DNA of 64,000 nt from Sphingobacteriales bacterium TSM_CSS (GTDB lineage Bacteria > Bacteroidota > Bacteroidia > Chitinophagales > UBA2359), in the NCBI GenBank assembly GCA_002212985.1, contig NBMY01000143.1:1-64000 (forward strand). The letters run 5' to 3'. The position numbers and the translations under genes were made by a program. This document shows positions 8,307-16,707 of the stretch, one piece after another (the first letter of the stretch is position 1; the number at the start of each line of letters is the position of its first letter). The notes under the pieces were generated by a model, which saw nothing but the letters and a program-made list of their open reading frames with translations, did no database searches and was not told the DNA's origin.

Positions 8307-9176
8307 ATGATTGATAACATACATTTTTACTTTAATGTTCAAAATGTGCAAATGTTTTCACAACCCTATTTTACCCAAACCGCCCCCGATGTTTACACAT
8401 TCAAACTTTTTGAACATGGTAACGGGCTAAGGGTAAAGTATAACCCCGAAATGCATACATGTAGCATTCAAAATTCATTTACAAAGTTATTTCATGGCAA
8501 TAATATTGTTAATTTAACACATAGCGAACTGCAAACGATTTGCACTACATTGCCCGATGTGTTTAACACGCACCCCGAAAGCATGAAAATAACAAAAATG
8601 GAATACGGCACAAACATTTCAACACCTCAACCGGCAGCACATTACATTAAGGAATTTACCGAACTAAGCGCAAAAGCATTTTGCAAAAGTGAACCGCCCA
8701 AAGGCTTCACAAAACACCTACAAACCAAATGCTATGGCAGCGAGCGCGCCCTAAAAATTTACGATAAGGGCACATTTGAACGCTTAAAAATAACTAATTT
8801 TTTGCGTGTTGAATGTGTTTATACAACAGCCCGATGTATTGGTAAAGTAATTAAAGCCCCGCCAAACATTGCAACATTGCCCGATGTGTTTCACCTCAAC
8901 CAACACAAAAATTATCTTACGAACTTGTTAAGACAAAGCAAACGAACCCCCGCAGTATTACCGCCCGATGTGTTGAAGGAATTAACACCGCCGCAAATAT
9001 TCATGCTGTTTGCAAGCCCCGATGTATGGGTAAACATCAAAAACAAAAGTTATGGCACATACAAGGCAATGCGAAAACAGTACAACCAACTATACCGCCA
9101 AATTTTGCCCGTGCTTCAACATACCGATATTGCCCCGATAGTTGAGGCAAAAATTAACGAACTCTTACAGCATTAA
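8307..9176 (+). CDS. Probable replication initiator, filamentous-phage gene II/X-like
   Basis: The 289-residue protein resembles gene II/X (Phage_CRI-type) and related rolling-circle replication initiators. A central ALKIYDKGTFERLK segment (~147-160) is followed by LRVECVYTTAR, the KxYDKxxE...LRxE signature in which the conserved Tyr and acidic residues lie. The N-terminal third is beta-rich and recalls the DNA-binding part of such proteins. This is family resemblance by eye, so the activity is inference. It would allow the excised circle to replicate. The gene is unusual for six copies of CCCGATGT within 640 bp, five of them in frame as Pro-Asp-Val. The ATG at 8307 is used because an ATG at 8297 is closed by a stop after five codons. 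Confidence 0.6.
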   Translation: MIDNIHFYFNVQNVQMFSQPYFTQTAPDVYTFKLFEHGNGLRVKYNPEMHTCSIQNSFTKLFHGNNIVNLTHSELQTICTTLPDVFNTHPESMKITKMEYGTNISTPQPAAHYIKEFTELSAKAFCKSEPPKGFTKHLQTKCYGSERALKIYDKGTFERLKITNFLRVECVYTTARCIGKVIKAPPNIATLPDVFHLNQHKNYLTNLLRQSKRTPAVLPPDVLKELTPPQIFMLFASPDVWVNIKNKSYGTYKAMRKQYNQLYRQILPVLQHTDIAPIVEAKINELLQH

Positions 9177-9210
9177 CGCCCGTTTTTTCACCGTTTTAAC
9201 GAACAAAAAG

Positions 9211-9534
9211 ATGAAATTTAGTACGGAGTACCAGCCCGAAAACCGCCGCAAACCCGATGCATTAACGCCCATACTCAAAGAGTGGTTAAACATGGATTAC
9301 GCCGAAAATTTAACCATAGGCGAAAAGATAGTGCAAACATTAGTTGAACATGCCGTAAATGGTAATTTAAAGGCAATACAATTAATTTTTGAACGCATAG
9401 ACGGCAAACCATTGCAAGCCATTTCTATTGAAAACGAAATGAAACTGCCCGAAATTATTGTGCTACCCGCCAACAACGCAAAGCCGCCGGTGCACGATGA
9501 AAAAGATGTAAAAGACGTACCAGAAAATGAGTAA
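9211..9534 (+). CDS. Small protein resembling phage TerS / DUF5681 proteins
   Basis: The 107-residue product has the short helical segment KAIQLIFERIDGKPLQ preceded by IVQTLVEHAVNGNL. This pattern (helix, Gly-Asn/Asp turn, Ala-helix, R-x-D/E-G-K-P) is common in phage terminase small-subunit-like proteins. The ATG at 9211 is preferred over one at 9142, which would overlap the end of rep and add a non-conserved tail. If it is a TerS, it would help package the element's DNA into a helper phage. No large terminase is present. Confidence 0.5.
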   Translation: MKFSTEYQPENRRKPDALTPILKEWLNMDYAENLTIGEKIVQTLVEHAVNGNLKAIQLIFERIDGKPLQAISIENEMKLPEIIVLPANNAKPPVHDEKDVKDVPENE

Positions 9535-9677
9535 AGCAGCACCGCCGGAACACGCCCCGAATCTACCTTAATTACAAGGGTAGAAACAGGATATTTTGAG
9601 CATTCCACAAAAGTGAGGGTTAAGGAATACCAATGCACCCCCGAAAATACCGAAAATTGAAGCACCAACCCCAAAAC

Positions 9678-9698
9678 CGCCTAAGAAACCGCCTAAAC
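9678..9698. promoter_or_regulatory. Right arm-type integrase sites
   Basis: CGCCTAAGA at 9678-9686 and CGCCTAAAC at 9690-9698, in the same orientation and with the same 12-bp phasing as the left pair at 4739/4751. Confidence 0.6.
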
Positions 9699-9752
9699 TA
9701 TTTTTTTATAATATTTAAAGCCTTGATTTTAAGGGTGTTTGCGTTTTTAATT

Positions 9753-9776
9753 GTGCTTCGGGCGGGAGTCGAACCC
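9753..9776. repeat. attR, overlapping the 3' end of the intact tRNA
   Basis: Right copy of the direct repeat also found at 4597-4620. It covers the T-arm and acceptor 3' strand of the minus-strand tRNA, a classical integration site for tyrosine integrases. Confidence 0.7.
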
Positions 9777-9827
9777 GCACTGGTATGCTCCTGAAACATA
9801 TGCCTCTGCCAGTTGGGCTACCGAAGC
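9754..9827 (-). tRNA. tRNA, anticodon CAG (Leu by the code) with a short variable loop
   Basis: It folds into a full cloverleaf: 7-bp acceptor (GCTTCGG/CCGAAGC), 3-bp D stem, anticodon stem TATGT/GCATA with loop TTCAGGA, and a 5-bp T stem (GCGGG/CCCGC) with loop TTCGACT; discriminator A. CCA is not encoded. The anticodon CAG (9791-9793 on the minus strand) reads leucine codon CUG, but the variable region is only five bases, whereas bacterial tRNA-Leu normally has a long arm. The amino-acid identity is therefore uncertain. Confidence 0.85.
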
Positions 9828-9945
9828 GTACAATTGTGTATCTGGGTGCAAAAATAGTTATTTTTTGCAAAAAGTTCCCTTATTGGGGTATTTTTTTGTG
9901 GTAACTGTTTTTTACTTGAGGTTTTGCTGCCCTAAAGCAGGCTCA

Positions 9946-10683
9946 TTACTTTTTAATGGCATGTTGGGCGGTCAAAAGGGGCAGAGTATGGCTGCTTTGG
10001 CGCTCGTGTACGAGGTCTTTATACAGCCATTCAAAAGCGGTAGCGGTTTTAAGTACAGAGGTAATGCTTATAGTTTTTACCATATTAAACCGATTCATTA
10101 CCAGCCCGTTGGATGCATTATCTTTTCCTGCGGTGGTATGAAATTGCAAAATTTCGGGTACAGTGAAGAGATGATTTTCTTGCAGCCATTGGGTAAACCA
10201 ATAGTTGCGAAGAGCTCTTGCTTCGGGGGTGTACAGCGTAGCCGATGACCAGATGTAGGGCAAATCGGGTTGCAGTGGCTGTATATGTTGCACTTCGCCA
10301 TCCCAGCGCATTTCGGTAAGGGTGCCTTTGTCGTACAATATCAGTGTAAAGGGTTCAATGTGGGTAAAATCGTAATTATTAACAAAATCAGAGGTGTTTG
10401 GGTATTCAAAAAAATCAAGCAACAGCAACCCTCTGCTGCGGCGGTAGGGCGGATTTCGGTGGTGACGTTCAAAAGCGCCGTTTAATATGCAGGCCAGGCG
10501 GTTGTCGTTGGAGGTTGCCAGCCAGGTTCCGCCCGCCTGGGGTTCTTTCGGAAAAAGTAATTGTACGCCGTTGGCGTTGGTAGTTAGGAACAAGCCGTTG
10601 GCAGCACGGCCGGGTTGTTCATCGCGGTTAGAGGTGGCAATAAATGAATGTTTGTTTAACGGCAGGTAGGTTAGCGTACACAT
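9946..10683 (-). CDS. NRDE family (TANGO2-like) protein
   Basis: The 245-residue protein starts with MCTLTYLP and contains the SNRDE motif (~residues 16-22) that names the family; PxAxW/GGTWLA-type segments follow (QAGGTWLATSNDNRLACILNG). NRDE/TANGO2 proteins are widespread; their biochemical role is poorly known and has been linked to heme or lipid handling in eukaryotes. The start at 10683 is chosen because Cys2 becomes N-terminal after Met removal, as in Ntn-hydrolase-like relatives. It stands alone between the tRNA and a small membrane-protein gene. Confidence 0.85.
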   Translation of the reverse strand: MCTLTYLPLNKHSFIATSNRDEQPGRAANGLFLTTNANGVQLLFPKEPQAGGTWLATSNDNRLACILNGAFERHHRNPPYRRSRGLLLLDFFEYPNTSDFVNNYDFTHIEPFTLILYDKGTLTEMRWDGEVQHIQPLQPDLPYIWSSATLYTPEARALRNYWFTQWLQENHLFTVPEILQFHTTAGKDNASNGLVMNRFNMVKTISITSVLKTATAFEWLYKDLVHERQSSHTLPLLTAQHAIKK

Positions 10684-10853
10684 AGGGTTTGCAATTTTGG
10701 CACGGCAAAGGCTGCTAAAACGCACAAAAAATGTACTTTGGTCAAATTACTGCAACCTGCCCGGTTTCAGCTAAACAACAGCAACACCTCGCCGCAGGTT
10801 GAAGCAGTGGTGGCATGGTTGTTTTGCTGTGCCAATGTTGGACAAAAGAATGA

Positions 10854-11078
10854 TTACTTGCCCTCTTGAAGGGTATCGGTAGCGGCGCTATCGGCGGGAG
10901 TAATGGTTTGCGGCTGCCGGTTGCCATACAGGTGCTGATAAGCGTAATCGTCGGCAGTTACGGGCTTAATAGCGCCTTTACCATGCACGTAGTTAAGGGT
11001 TTGGGTCATGCGGTAGGCATATACAGAACCTAAAACTCCAATAATAAGCAGGAAAAGAACAATATAGGCAGTTTTCAT
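10854..11078 (-). CDS. Small single-span membrane protein, unknown
   Basis: The product has 74 residues: an N-terminal hydrophobic segment (IVLFLLIIGVLGSVYAY) followed by a polar tail of ~50 residues. I do not recognise a family. The ATG at 11078 gives the usual short positively charged N-terminus; an upstream ATG at 11105 is possible. Confidence 0.55.
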   Translation of the reverse strand: MKTAYIVLFLLIIGVLGSVYAYRMTQTLNYVHGKGAIKPVTADDYAYQHLYGNRQPQTITPADSAATDTLQEGK

Positions 11079-11162
11079 AATGTTGTTTAAAAGGCTTATG
11101 AGCAAATGCAGGCGCTAAGGTAATACTTATTTTCCGATGCGCATTGGTTTGGCGGGGTAAAC

Positions 11163-12488
11163 TTACTTAAAGCCAACTGCCTCGCGCGGAATTAGTTTAT
11201 CTTTGCGTTTAAAGACTTCGGTAATCATAACCGGCATTTTTATACCCTCCATGTCTTCAATATCGGTGCTAATGGTAAACACCTGCGGCGGCATGTTTTT
11301 AAAATATTTGTTTACATCTAAGTTTACATCTATTTCCACGGTACGAATAAACGACATGCTTTCTGCCACAAAACCAACCATGTCGTCGCTCATGGCGGTG
11401 AGTTCTTTTTTTACCAACAGGCATTGCCCGTCGGGACTGCTGTCGCAGCGGCCCCACAATTCGGCTTCACTTTCCGCAATATGAATTCGGGTGGTGGGGC
11501 TTTTGGGGTTCACATTAACCCAATCGCCTTCCAGCGCTTTTATAATTATTTCGGCGGCTTCTTTTTTTTCTGCTTCGGGGTCTTTTACAAAAAACTGGCG
11601 GAAAATATTTTTAGGTGCTCCGTCTTTATACACTTCTTCCACCACCATATCCAGTCCTTTAGATATGCCGTCAATTCTTATGGGGCGCAGGCGCATAATG
11701 TTTTTCAGTTCACCGTCCCACCATTCAACAATTTGTGTATAATCTGTACTGTCTTGTTTTACCACATTGTACTCGCCAATATTGCGTGCTTTACCGTTTA
11801 TCATGCGGTAGAGTTTTATTTTGACAAGTTTGTTTCCCTCGGCAAGCAGTTGAAAGCGCGGAATTATTATGTTGTTATTCCACTCATTCAGCCAATAGCC
11901 GGCCAGTTCGTCTGCGGCCGAAAAGGCAGTTTCTTTTGCAACAGGCGTTTTTACCTGTGCCGATTTAGGGGCGGCATCTTTGCGGCGCACCATAACATCG
12001 GTAGCCATGCCGGTCCACAAACCCGAGGGGTTTACAATAATGGAATACACTTTGAGCTTTTGCTGGTTATCTACCGTAAAGGGCATTACCATACATTTGG
12101 CTTCCAGAATGTTGCCAAGGTAAACCAACTCGCGCTCCGATATGTCGAGGGGCACTTCCTGAGTGGGTAATTCTTTGCCTCCCAAGGCAAAATAAGGCTG
12201 CAGCCGGTAGGTGTTTACAATGGTTTTGGTAATTTCCATTTTGCTGATGCGCTTGGAAGTTACGTTTTCATTTACCCATTCTCCGCTAATGTCAAAAAAC
12301 TGCGAACTTCCTATGTAACGGTTGGGAGCTGTTCCGTCTGTATTTTCGGGTTCATCATTGACGGTTATGGCTTCGGCGCCAAGAGCTTCGTCTAAATTAA
12401 GGTCTTGGGCCCTACTGTTGGTAAACAAAAGAAAGGTAGTAATAAAAAGGCACAAAAGCGTATGTATATAGTAGTGGTATTTCTTCAT
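11163..12488 (-). CDS. Secreted protein with three lipocalin-like repeats, unknown function
   Basis: The 441-residue product has a signal peptide (cleaved near SRAQ). Three regions open with a G-x-W-x-N motif and continue as beta-rich segments: GEWVNENVTSKRISKMEI (~68), GYWLNEWNNNIIIPRFQLL (~196) and GDWVNVNPKSPTTRIHI (~332). This spacing suggests three calycin/lipocalin-like domains of ~120 residues each. The ligand is unknown. It has no obvious operon partner; the downstream small membrane protein is 84 bp away. Confidence 0.65.
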   Translation of the reverse strand: MKKYHYYIHTLLCLFITTFLLFTNSRAQDLNLDEALGAEAITVNDEPENTDGTAPNRYIGSSQFFDISGEWVNENVTSKRISKMEITKTIVNTYRLQPYFALGGKELPTQEVPLDISERELVYLGNILEAKCMVMPFTVDNQQKLKVYSIIVNPSGLWTGMATDVMVRRKDAAPKSAQVKTPVAKETAFSAADELAGYWLNEWNNNIIIPRFQLLAEGNKLVKIKLYRMINGKARNIGEYNVVKQDSTDYTQIVEWWDGELKNIMRLRPIRIDGISKGLDMVVEEVYKDGAPKNIFRQFFVKDPEAEKKEAAEIIIKALEGDWVNVNPKSPTTRIHIAESEAELWGRCDSSPDGQCLLVKKELTAMSDDMVGFVAESMSFIRTVEIDVNLDVNKYFKNMPPQVFTISTDIEDMEGIKMPVMITEVFKRKDKLIPREAVGFK

Positions 12489-12662
12489 AGCGTACCAAAA
12501 ATTAAGCAGAAAGCTAAAACTCTTGTTTCTGTAGTGCAAAATTAGGAGATAATATTTACTTTTAGGTCTTTTTTAACTATTTATGCCCCAAATTACCCGA
12601 TTTATGGAACAAAACTTGTTGGTGTTGTTTTTTACAGGCATAGTTTTTGTAACGCTCATTTC

Positions 12663-14036
12663 ATGAATTTTAGTATAAAAAAACAAGAAACGCCCTTGTT
12701 TATTAAACTGATGTATGCACTTGGTCAAATGGGTTGGTCGTTGGGTGCATACGGTGTTGCCAATTTGCTCATTTACTTTTACATGCCGCCACAAACAGGC
12801 CAAGAGCCTGTTTTTATGCCCTATATTTACCAGGGTGCCGTGCTGGGCGTGGCAACCATTATTGGCTTATTGTCTTTTTCGGGGCGAATTTTTGATGCTG
12901 TAACCGACCCGCTGGTTGCCAACTGGTCCGACAGGGCTATTGTGCGCTTTGGCAGAAGGCGGTTTTTTATGGCCATCGGGTTTTTGCCTTTTGCTTTGTT
13001 TTCGGCGCTTATTTTTACGCCCGTTACACCCGGGGTTAGCTGGCTGAATGTTGCATGGCTTTTTGTTTGTGTGCTGCTGCTCTATTTTTTTATGACCATT
13101 TATGTAACGCCATATACGGCTTTAATAAGCGAACTGGGGCATACCCCCAACGAGCGGCTTACCATCAGCACGTTTATTTCGGTAACTTTTGCGCTGGGGT
13201 ACGGGCTTGGAACTCAGGTATTTTTTTTCCAGCATGTGCTGCAAACGCAATACGGACTTAGCGCCGAAACAGCATTTAAAACCGTTATGAGCGCTTTTGC
13301 CATCCTGTCGGCCCTGCTTATGGCTTTACCGGTTATTTTTGTCAATGAAGAGCGATACTGCATTTCAAAACCCTCCTATGAACCGCCTCTTGCAGCTATA
13401 CGGTCGGTTTTTGGCAACCGGAATTTTCGCTATTTTGCTATTTCCGACCTTATGTACTGGCTGGCGCTCACTTTTATACAAATGGGAATTGCTTATTATG
13501 TAACCATTCTGCTGCAACTCGAGGCGCAGTATGGCTCGCTGGTGCTGATGGGTATGCTGGGGAGCAGTTTTGTGTTTTATGTGCCCACCAACATACTTGC
13601 CCGGAAATGGGGTAAAAAACGCCTTATGGTGTTTGCCTTTGCCGCTTTTACGGTTATATATCTGCTCATGTTTTTTTTGGGCAAGTATCCGCTGCCGCCA
13701 ATTATGCAAATTGTAACGTTGGGGGTACTGGCCAGCATACCCATTGCCATTTTCAGCATTTTACCCAATGCAGTGGTGGCAGATATAATTGAGTCTGATG
13801 CCGCAGTAAGCGGCGGACACAAAGCAGCCATTTTTTTTGCCGTGCGTTCTTTTATGATGAAAATGGGCATGTCGGTTGCCAACCTCTTATTTCCGTCTTT
13901 GTTATTGCTGGGCAACAGTGTACAAAACCCTACGGGTGTGCGTGCCACTGCTGCTGCCGCATCGGTTTTTTGCCTGTTGGGCTGGCTGCTTTTCAGCCGG
14001 TATAACGAAAAAGAAGTGCTTGCAGCGCAAGCCTGA
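12663..14036 (+). CDS. MFS/GPH-type sugar:cation symporter
   Basis: The 457-residue protein has about 12 hydrophobic segments. Segments typical of the glycoside-pentoside-hexuronide (MelB-like, MFS_2) family are visible: SGRIFDAVTDPLVANWSD near residue 80 and FGRRRFFMAIG just after it. Members import sugars or other solutes with Na+ or H+. The substrate cannot be read from sequence. The flavin monooxygenase gene starts ~45 bp downstream, so the two may be cotranscribed. Confidence 0.85.
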   Translation: MNFSIKKQETPLFIKLMYALGQMGWSLGAYGVANLLIYFYMPPQTGQEPVFMPYIYQGAVLGVATIIGLLSFSGRIFDAVTDPLVANWSDRAIVRFGRRRFFMAIGFLPFALFSALIFTPVTPGVSWLNVAWLFVCVLLLYFFMTIYVTPYTALISELGHTPNERLTISTFISVTFALGYGLGTQVFFFQHVLQTQYGLSAETAFKTVMSAFAILSALLMALPVIFVNEERYCISKPSYEPPLAAIRSVFGNRNFRYFAISDLMYWLALTFIQMGIAYYVTILLQLEAQYGSLVLMGMLGSSFVFYVPTNILARKWGKKRLMVFAFAAFTVIYLLMFFLGKYPLPPIMQIVTLGVLASIPIAIFSILPNAVVADIIESDAAVSGGHKAAIFFAVRSFMMKMGMSVANLLFPSLLLLGNSVQNPTGVRATAAAASVFCLLGWLLFSRYNEKEVLAAQA

Positions 14037-14081
14037 AACAACTGCCGCCCGTTGTTTGTTGCTCTGAAGGTGTTAAAAAAT

Positions 14082-15440
14082 ATGCTTATGAAAAACCAGT
14101 ATGTTGAAAATGCATATCCCCGAATTTGTGTAATTGGCGCAGGCCCATCGGGCATTACGGCGGTAAAAAACCTGCTGCAAGCCCGGTTTACCAACATTGT
14201 GTGCTATGAAAAAAATGCCGATGTGGGCGGCAACTGGATTTACTCGCCAAACGTTTCTCATTCCAGCGTATTTGAAACTACCCATATCATCAGTTCTAAA
14301 AAATTGTCGGAATACGAAGACTATCCAATGCCCGATGATTACCCTGATTACCCCTCGCACGACCAGCTTTTGCGGTATTTTCGCGCTTATGCTAACCGTT
14401 TCGGAGTCTATAACTACATACGGTTTAATACCGAAGTGCTAAACGCCCAGCCGATACATAACGCACAACAATGGCAGCTTACCCTTGCCAATGGCCATAC
14501 CGAAATTTTTGATTTTCTGCTGGTAGCCAACGGCCACCATTGGAACCCCCGAATGCCCTATTACCCGGGCAATTTTACCGGGCAAATGCTGCACTCGCAC
14601 GAGTTTAAAAACAATCAGCCCTTTAAAGACAAACGGGTGTTGGTCATTGGCGGCGGCAATTCTGCCTGCGATGTTGCCGTTGAAACCTCCCGCACCTCGG
14701 CATTTACCGCCATTAGCATGCGAAGAGGGTATTACATTGTTCCGAAATTTATGTTTGGCAAGCCGGCCGATATGGTAAACGCCCGCTTTATCTGGCTTCC
14801 GCGCGCATTGCGGCAGGTGCTCATGCAGCTTACACATAAGGTAATTGTGGGCGATATGACCATGTACGGGTTGCAAAAACCTCAATATCCTATTTTGGGA
14901 GCACATCCTACCATGAACTCCGAATTGCTGTATATGCTCCGCCACGGTAAGGTGCACCCCCGACCCGATATTGACCATTTTGACGGCAAAACCGTTTACT
15001 TTAAAGATGGTAAAGCCGAAGTGTATGATTGTATTATTGCTGCCACCGGCTTCAACATTACCTTCCCGTTTTTCGACAAACAACTCATTAATTATACCGA
15101 TAATGATGTGCCCCTCTATAAAAGGGTGTTTCATCCCAAATTCCGCAACCTCATGTTCATTGGGCTGGTACAGCCAATGGGCTGCATTTGGCCACTGTCT
15201 GATGCCCATGCCAAATTGGCGGCCAACTATATTGCAGGCAATTTTAAACTGCCGCCAAACTTAGATTCCGAAATAGAAAAAGACTTGCAGCGCATTAACA
15301 AACGCTATACCAAATCGCACCGGCATACCATTGAAGTAGAATACCATGAACATTTGAAAGAACTGCAACGCCTGATACCTGCCAATGCCCCAAGATGGAC
15401 CGATGTTTTGCTGCTGCAAAAAACCAATGTTCCTGCATAA
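14082..15440 (+). CDS. Flavin-containing monooxygenase
   Basis: The ~452-residue enzyme has two Rossmann motifs: GAGPSG near the N-terminus (FAD) and GGGNSACD at ~residue 195 (NADPH). Between them, an LVANGHHWNPRMPYYPG region corresponds to the FMO identifying motif FxGxxxHxxxY. Family members oxygenate soft nucleophiles (S or N) using NADPH and O2. The substrate is unknown. ATGs at 14082 and 14088 both fit; 14082 is given. It follows a GPH transporter closely, which suggests joint uptake and oxidation of a metabolite (inference). Confidence 0.85.
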   Translation: MLMKNQYVENAYPRICVIGAGPSGITAVKNLLQARFTNIVCYEKNADVGGNWIYSPNVSHSSVFETTHIISSKKLSEYEDYPMPDDYPDYPSHDQLLRYFRAYANRFGVYNYIRFNTEVLNAQPIHNAQQWQLTLANGHTEIFDFLLVANGHHWNPRMPYYPGNFTGQMLHSHEFKNNQPFKDKRVLVIGGGNSACDVAVETSRTSAFTAISMRRGYYIVPKFMFGKPADMVNARFIWLPRALRQVLMQLTHKVIVGDMTMYGLQKPQYPILGAHPTMNSELLYMLRHGKVHPRPDIDHFDGKTVYFKDGKAEVYDCIIAATGFNITFPFFDKQLINYTDNDVPLYKRVFHPKFRNLMFIGLVQPMGCIWPLSDAHAKLAANYIAGNFKLPPNLDSEIEKDLQRINKRYTKSHRHTIEVEYHEHLKELQRLIPANAPRWTDVLLLQKTNVPA

Positions 15441-15483
15441 TCCAAATCGGCTTTCTTTGATGCTAACCTGCTGACCTGCTCTT

Positions 15484-16539
15484 TTATCCCTTTACAAGGG
15501 TAAACCCAAAGGTAGTACCTACACCCGGCGTGCTGCGCACATGTATGGTTTGGTTATGGGCTTCTATAATATGTTTTACAATGGCCAACCCCAATCCAGA
15601 ACCGCCCAGCGTGCGCGAACGGCTGGGGTCAATGCGGTAAAACCGCTCAAACAGGCGCGGCAGGTGGCGGCTTTCTATGCCTATACCATTGTCGGACACC
15701 TCAATAAGCGCCAGCTTATCCATATCGTATATGCCAACAGCAGTTTTACCATGTTCTCTGCCATACTTAATGGAGTTTGATATAAGGTTGGTTAGCACCT
15801 GCCTTATTTTTTCCCTGTCGGCATATACAATTGTGCCGGCAGCAGAACCCTCTTTAAAACAAAGGGTTATATCATTGGCATCGGCCAGCATTTCAAAGGA
15901 GTCAAATACTTCTTTAACAAGTTCGTATATTTTAAACTTCTCCCATTTCATTTCTAATTGCCCGCTCTCATGCTGGCTTATAACATCTAAATCTTTAACA
16001 ATATTAATAAGCCTCTCCACATTTTTGGCCGCCTTGTGTACATACTCAAGGTTTATTTTCGGGTCATCAATTCCACCGTCGAGCAGGGTGTCTAAATATC
16101 CCTGTATGTTAAACAGAGGGGTTTTCAGTTCGTGCGATACATTTCCTAAAAACTCGCGGCGATACGATTCCATTTTTTTCAACTGCTCAATTTCAGAACT
16201 CTGCTCGTCTGCCCAGTTCAACACTTCAGACTCTACTTCTTCCAAAATACCCCGGTTCATATTGGTTTTTTCGGGTACTATGCCCTGCGGCTGTTTAAAC
16301 CGCCGTATATTTTTATAAATAACTTTTACCTTCCGGTGAATAAACCGCTCTAAAGCAGCGTAAAACAAAACGTAGCAAAATATTATATTTATCATAACGC
16401 ATAGCAATCCCCAAACCTGCAAGGTGGGGTTAAACAGCGCCAGCAACATAAAGGCCACAAAAAAAGTACCCGCACCACAGGCAAGTGCGGTTAATAATGC
16501 CAGCTTACTGGGCGTAATATTTTTTATACTATCGGGCAT
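15484..16539 (-). CDS. PhoR-like sensor histidine kinase (orphan)
   Basis: The 351-residue protein has two N-terminal membrane segments (~14-60), a HisKA domain with the phospho-acceptor in FLGNVSHELKTPLFN (~130) and a HATPase_c domain with N box (NLISNSIKYG), G1 (DNGIGI), F box (LFERFYR) and G2 (GGSGLGLAIVK). This is the PhoR/ResE layout without a PAS domain. No response regulator lies next to it. The plus-strand neighbour is a PafA-like phosphatase, so a phosphate-related role is possible but unproved. The start at 16539 follows a TACATTTG element (16577-16584, minus strand). Confidence 0.88.
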   Translation of the reverse strand: MPDSIKNITPSKLALLTALACGAGTFFVAFMLLALFNPTLQVWGLLCVMINIIFCYVLFYAALERFIHRKVKVIYKNIRRFKQPQGIVPEKTNMNRGILEEVESEVLNWADEQSSEIEQLKKMESYRREFLGNVSHELKTPLFNIQGYLDTLLDGGIDDPKINLEYVHKAAKNVERLINIVKDLDVISQHESGQLEMKWEKFKIYELVKEVFDSFEMLADANDITLCFKEGSAAGTIVYADREKIRQVLTNLISNSIKYGREHGKTAVGIYDMDKLALIEVSDNGIGIESRHLPRLFERFYRIDPSRSRTLGGSGLGLAIVKHIIEAHNQTIHVRSTPGVGTTFGFTLVKG

Positions 16540-16576
16540 ATTTGCTTTGGTTACCTTAAAATGGGTTATTTTTTTG

Positions 16577-16584
16577 CAAATGTA
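16577..16584 (-). promoter_or_regulatory. -7 element of the histidine kinase promoter
   Basis: On the minus strand it reads TACATTTG, a full TAnnTTTG match 37 nt ahead of the kinase start. The -33 element is not clear. Confidence 0.4.
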
Positions 16585-16707
16585 CAAACTAAAGCGTTGT
16601 TTTATAATTGTATCTTGCGCACAAATGCTCCCAAACAACTGGCACACCTCTAAACATACCCATTAACCAATCTGTTTTAACCTTTTTACCGCACCCAACA
16701 ATAAAGT

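Larger units (their letters stand above)
4597..9776 (+). mobile_element. Integrative element of ~5.1 kb at a tRNA 3' end (int, membrane protein, xis-like, rep, TerS-like)
   Basis: The element is bounded by imperfect direct repeats matching the last 24 bases of the tRNA at 9754-9827 (left copy 4597-4620, right copy 9753-9776, 20 of 24 identical). It encodes a tyrosine integrase, a 487-aa membrane/coiled-coil protein, an excisionase-like HTH protein, a gene II/X-like replication initiator and a TerS-like protein, all on the plus strand. Pairs of CGCCTAAR repeats with identical 12-bp phasing lie inside both ends. I see no conjugation, capsid or relaxase gene. The gene set suggests a phage satellite or a replicating integrative plasmid; both readings are inference. 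Confidence 0.75.

Noticed and set aside
14439-15209. Minus-strand frame of 256 codons opposite the flavin monooxygenase
   Set aside because: Antisense shadow created by codon bias; the FMO motifs are on the plus strand.
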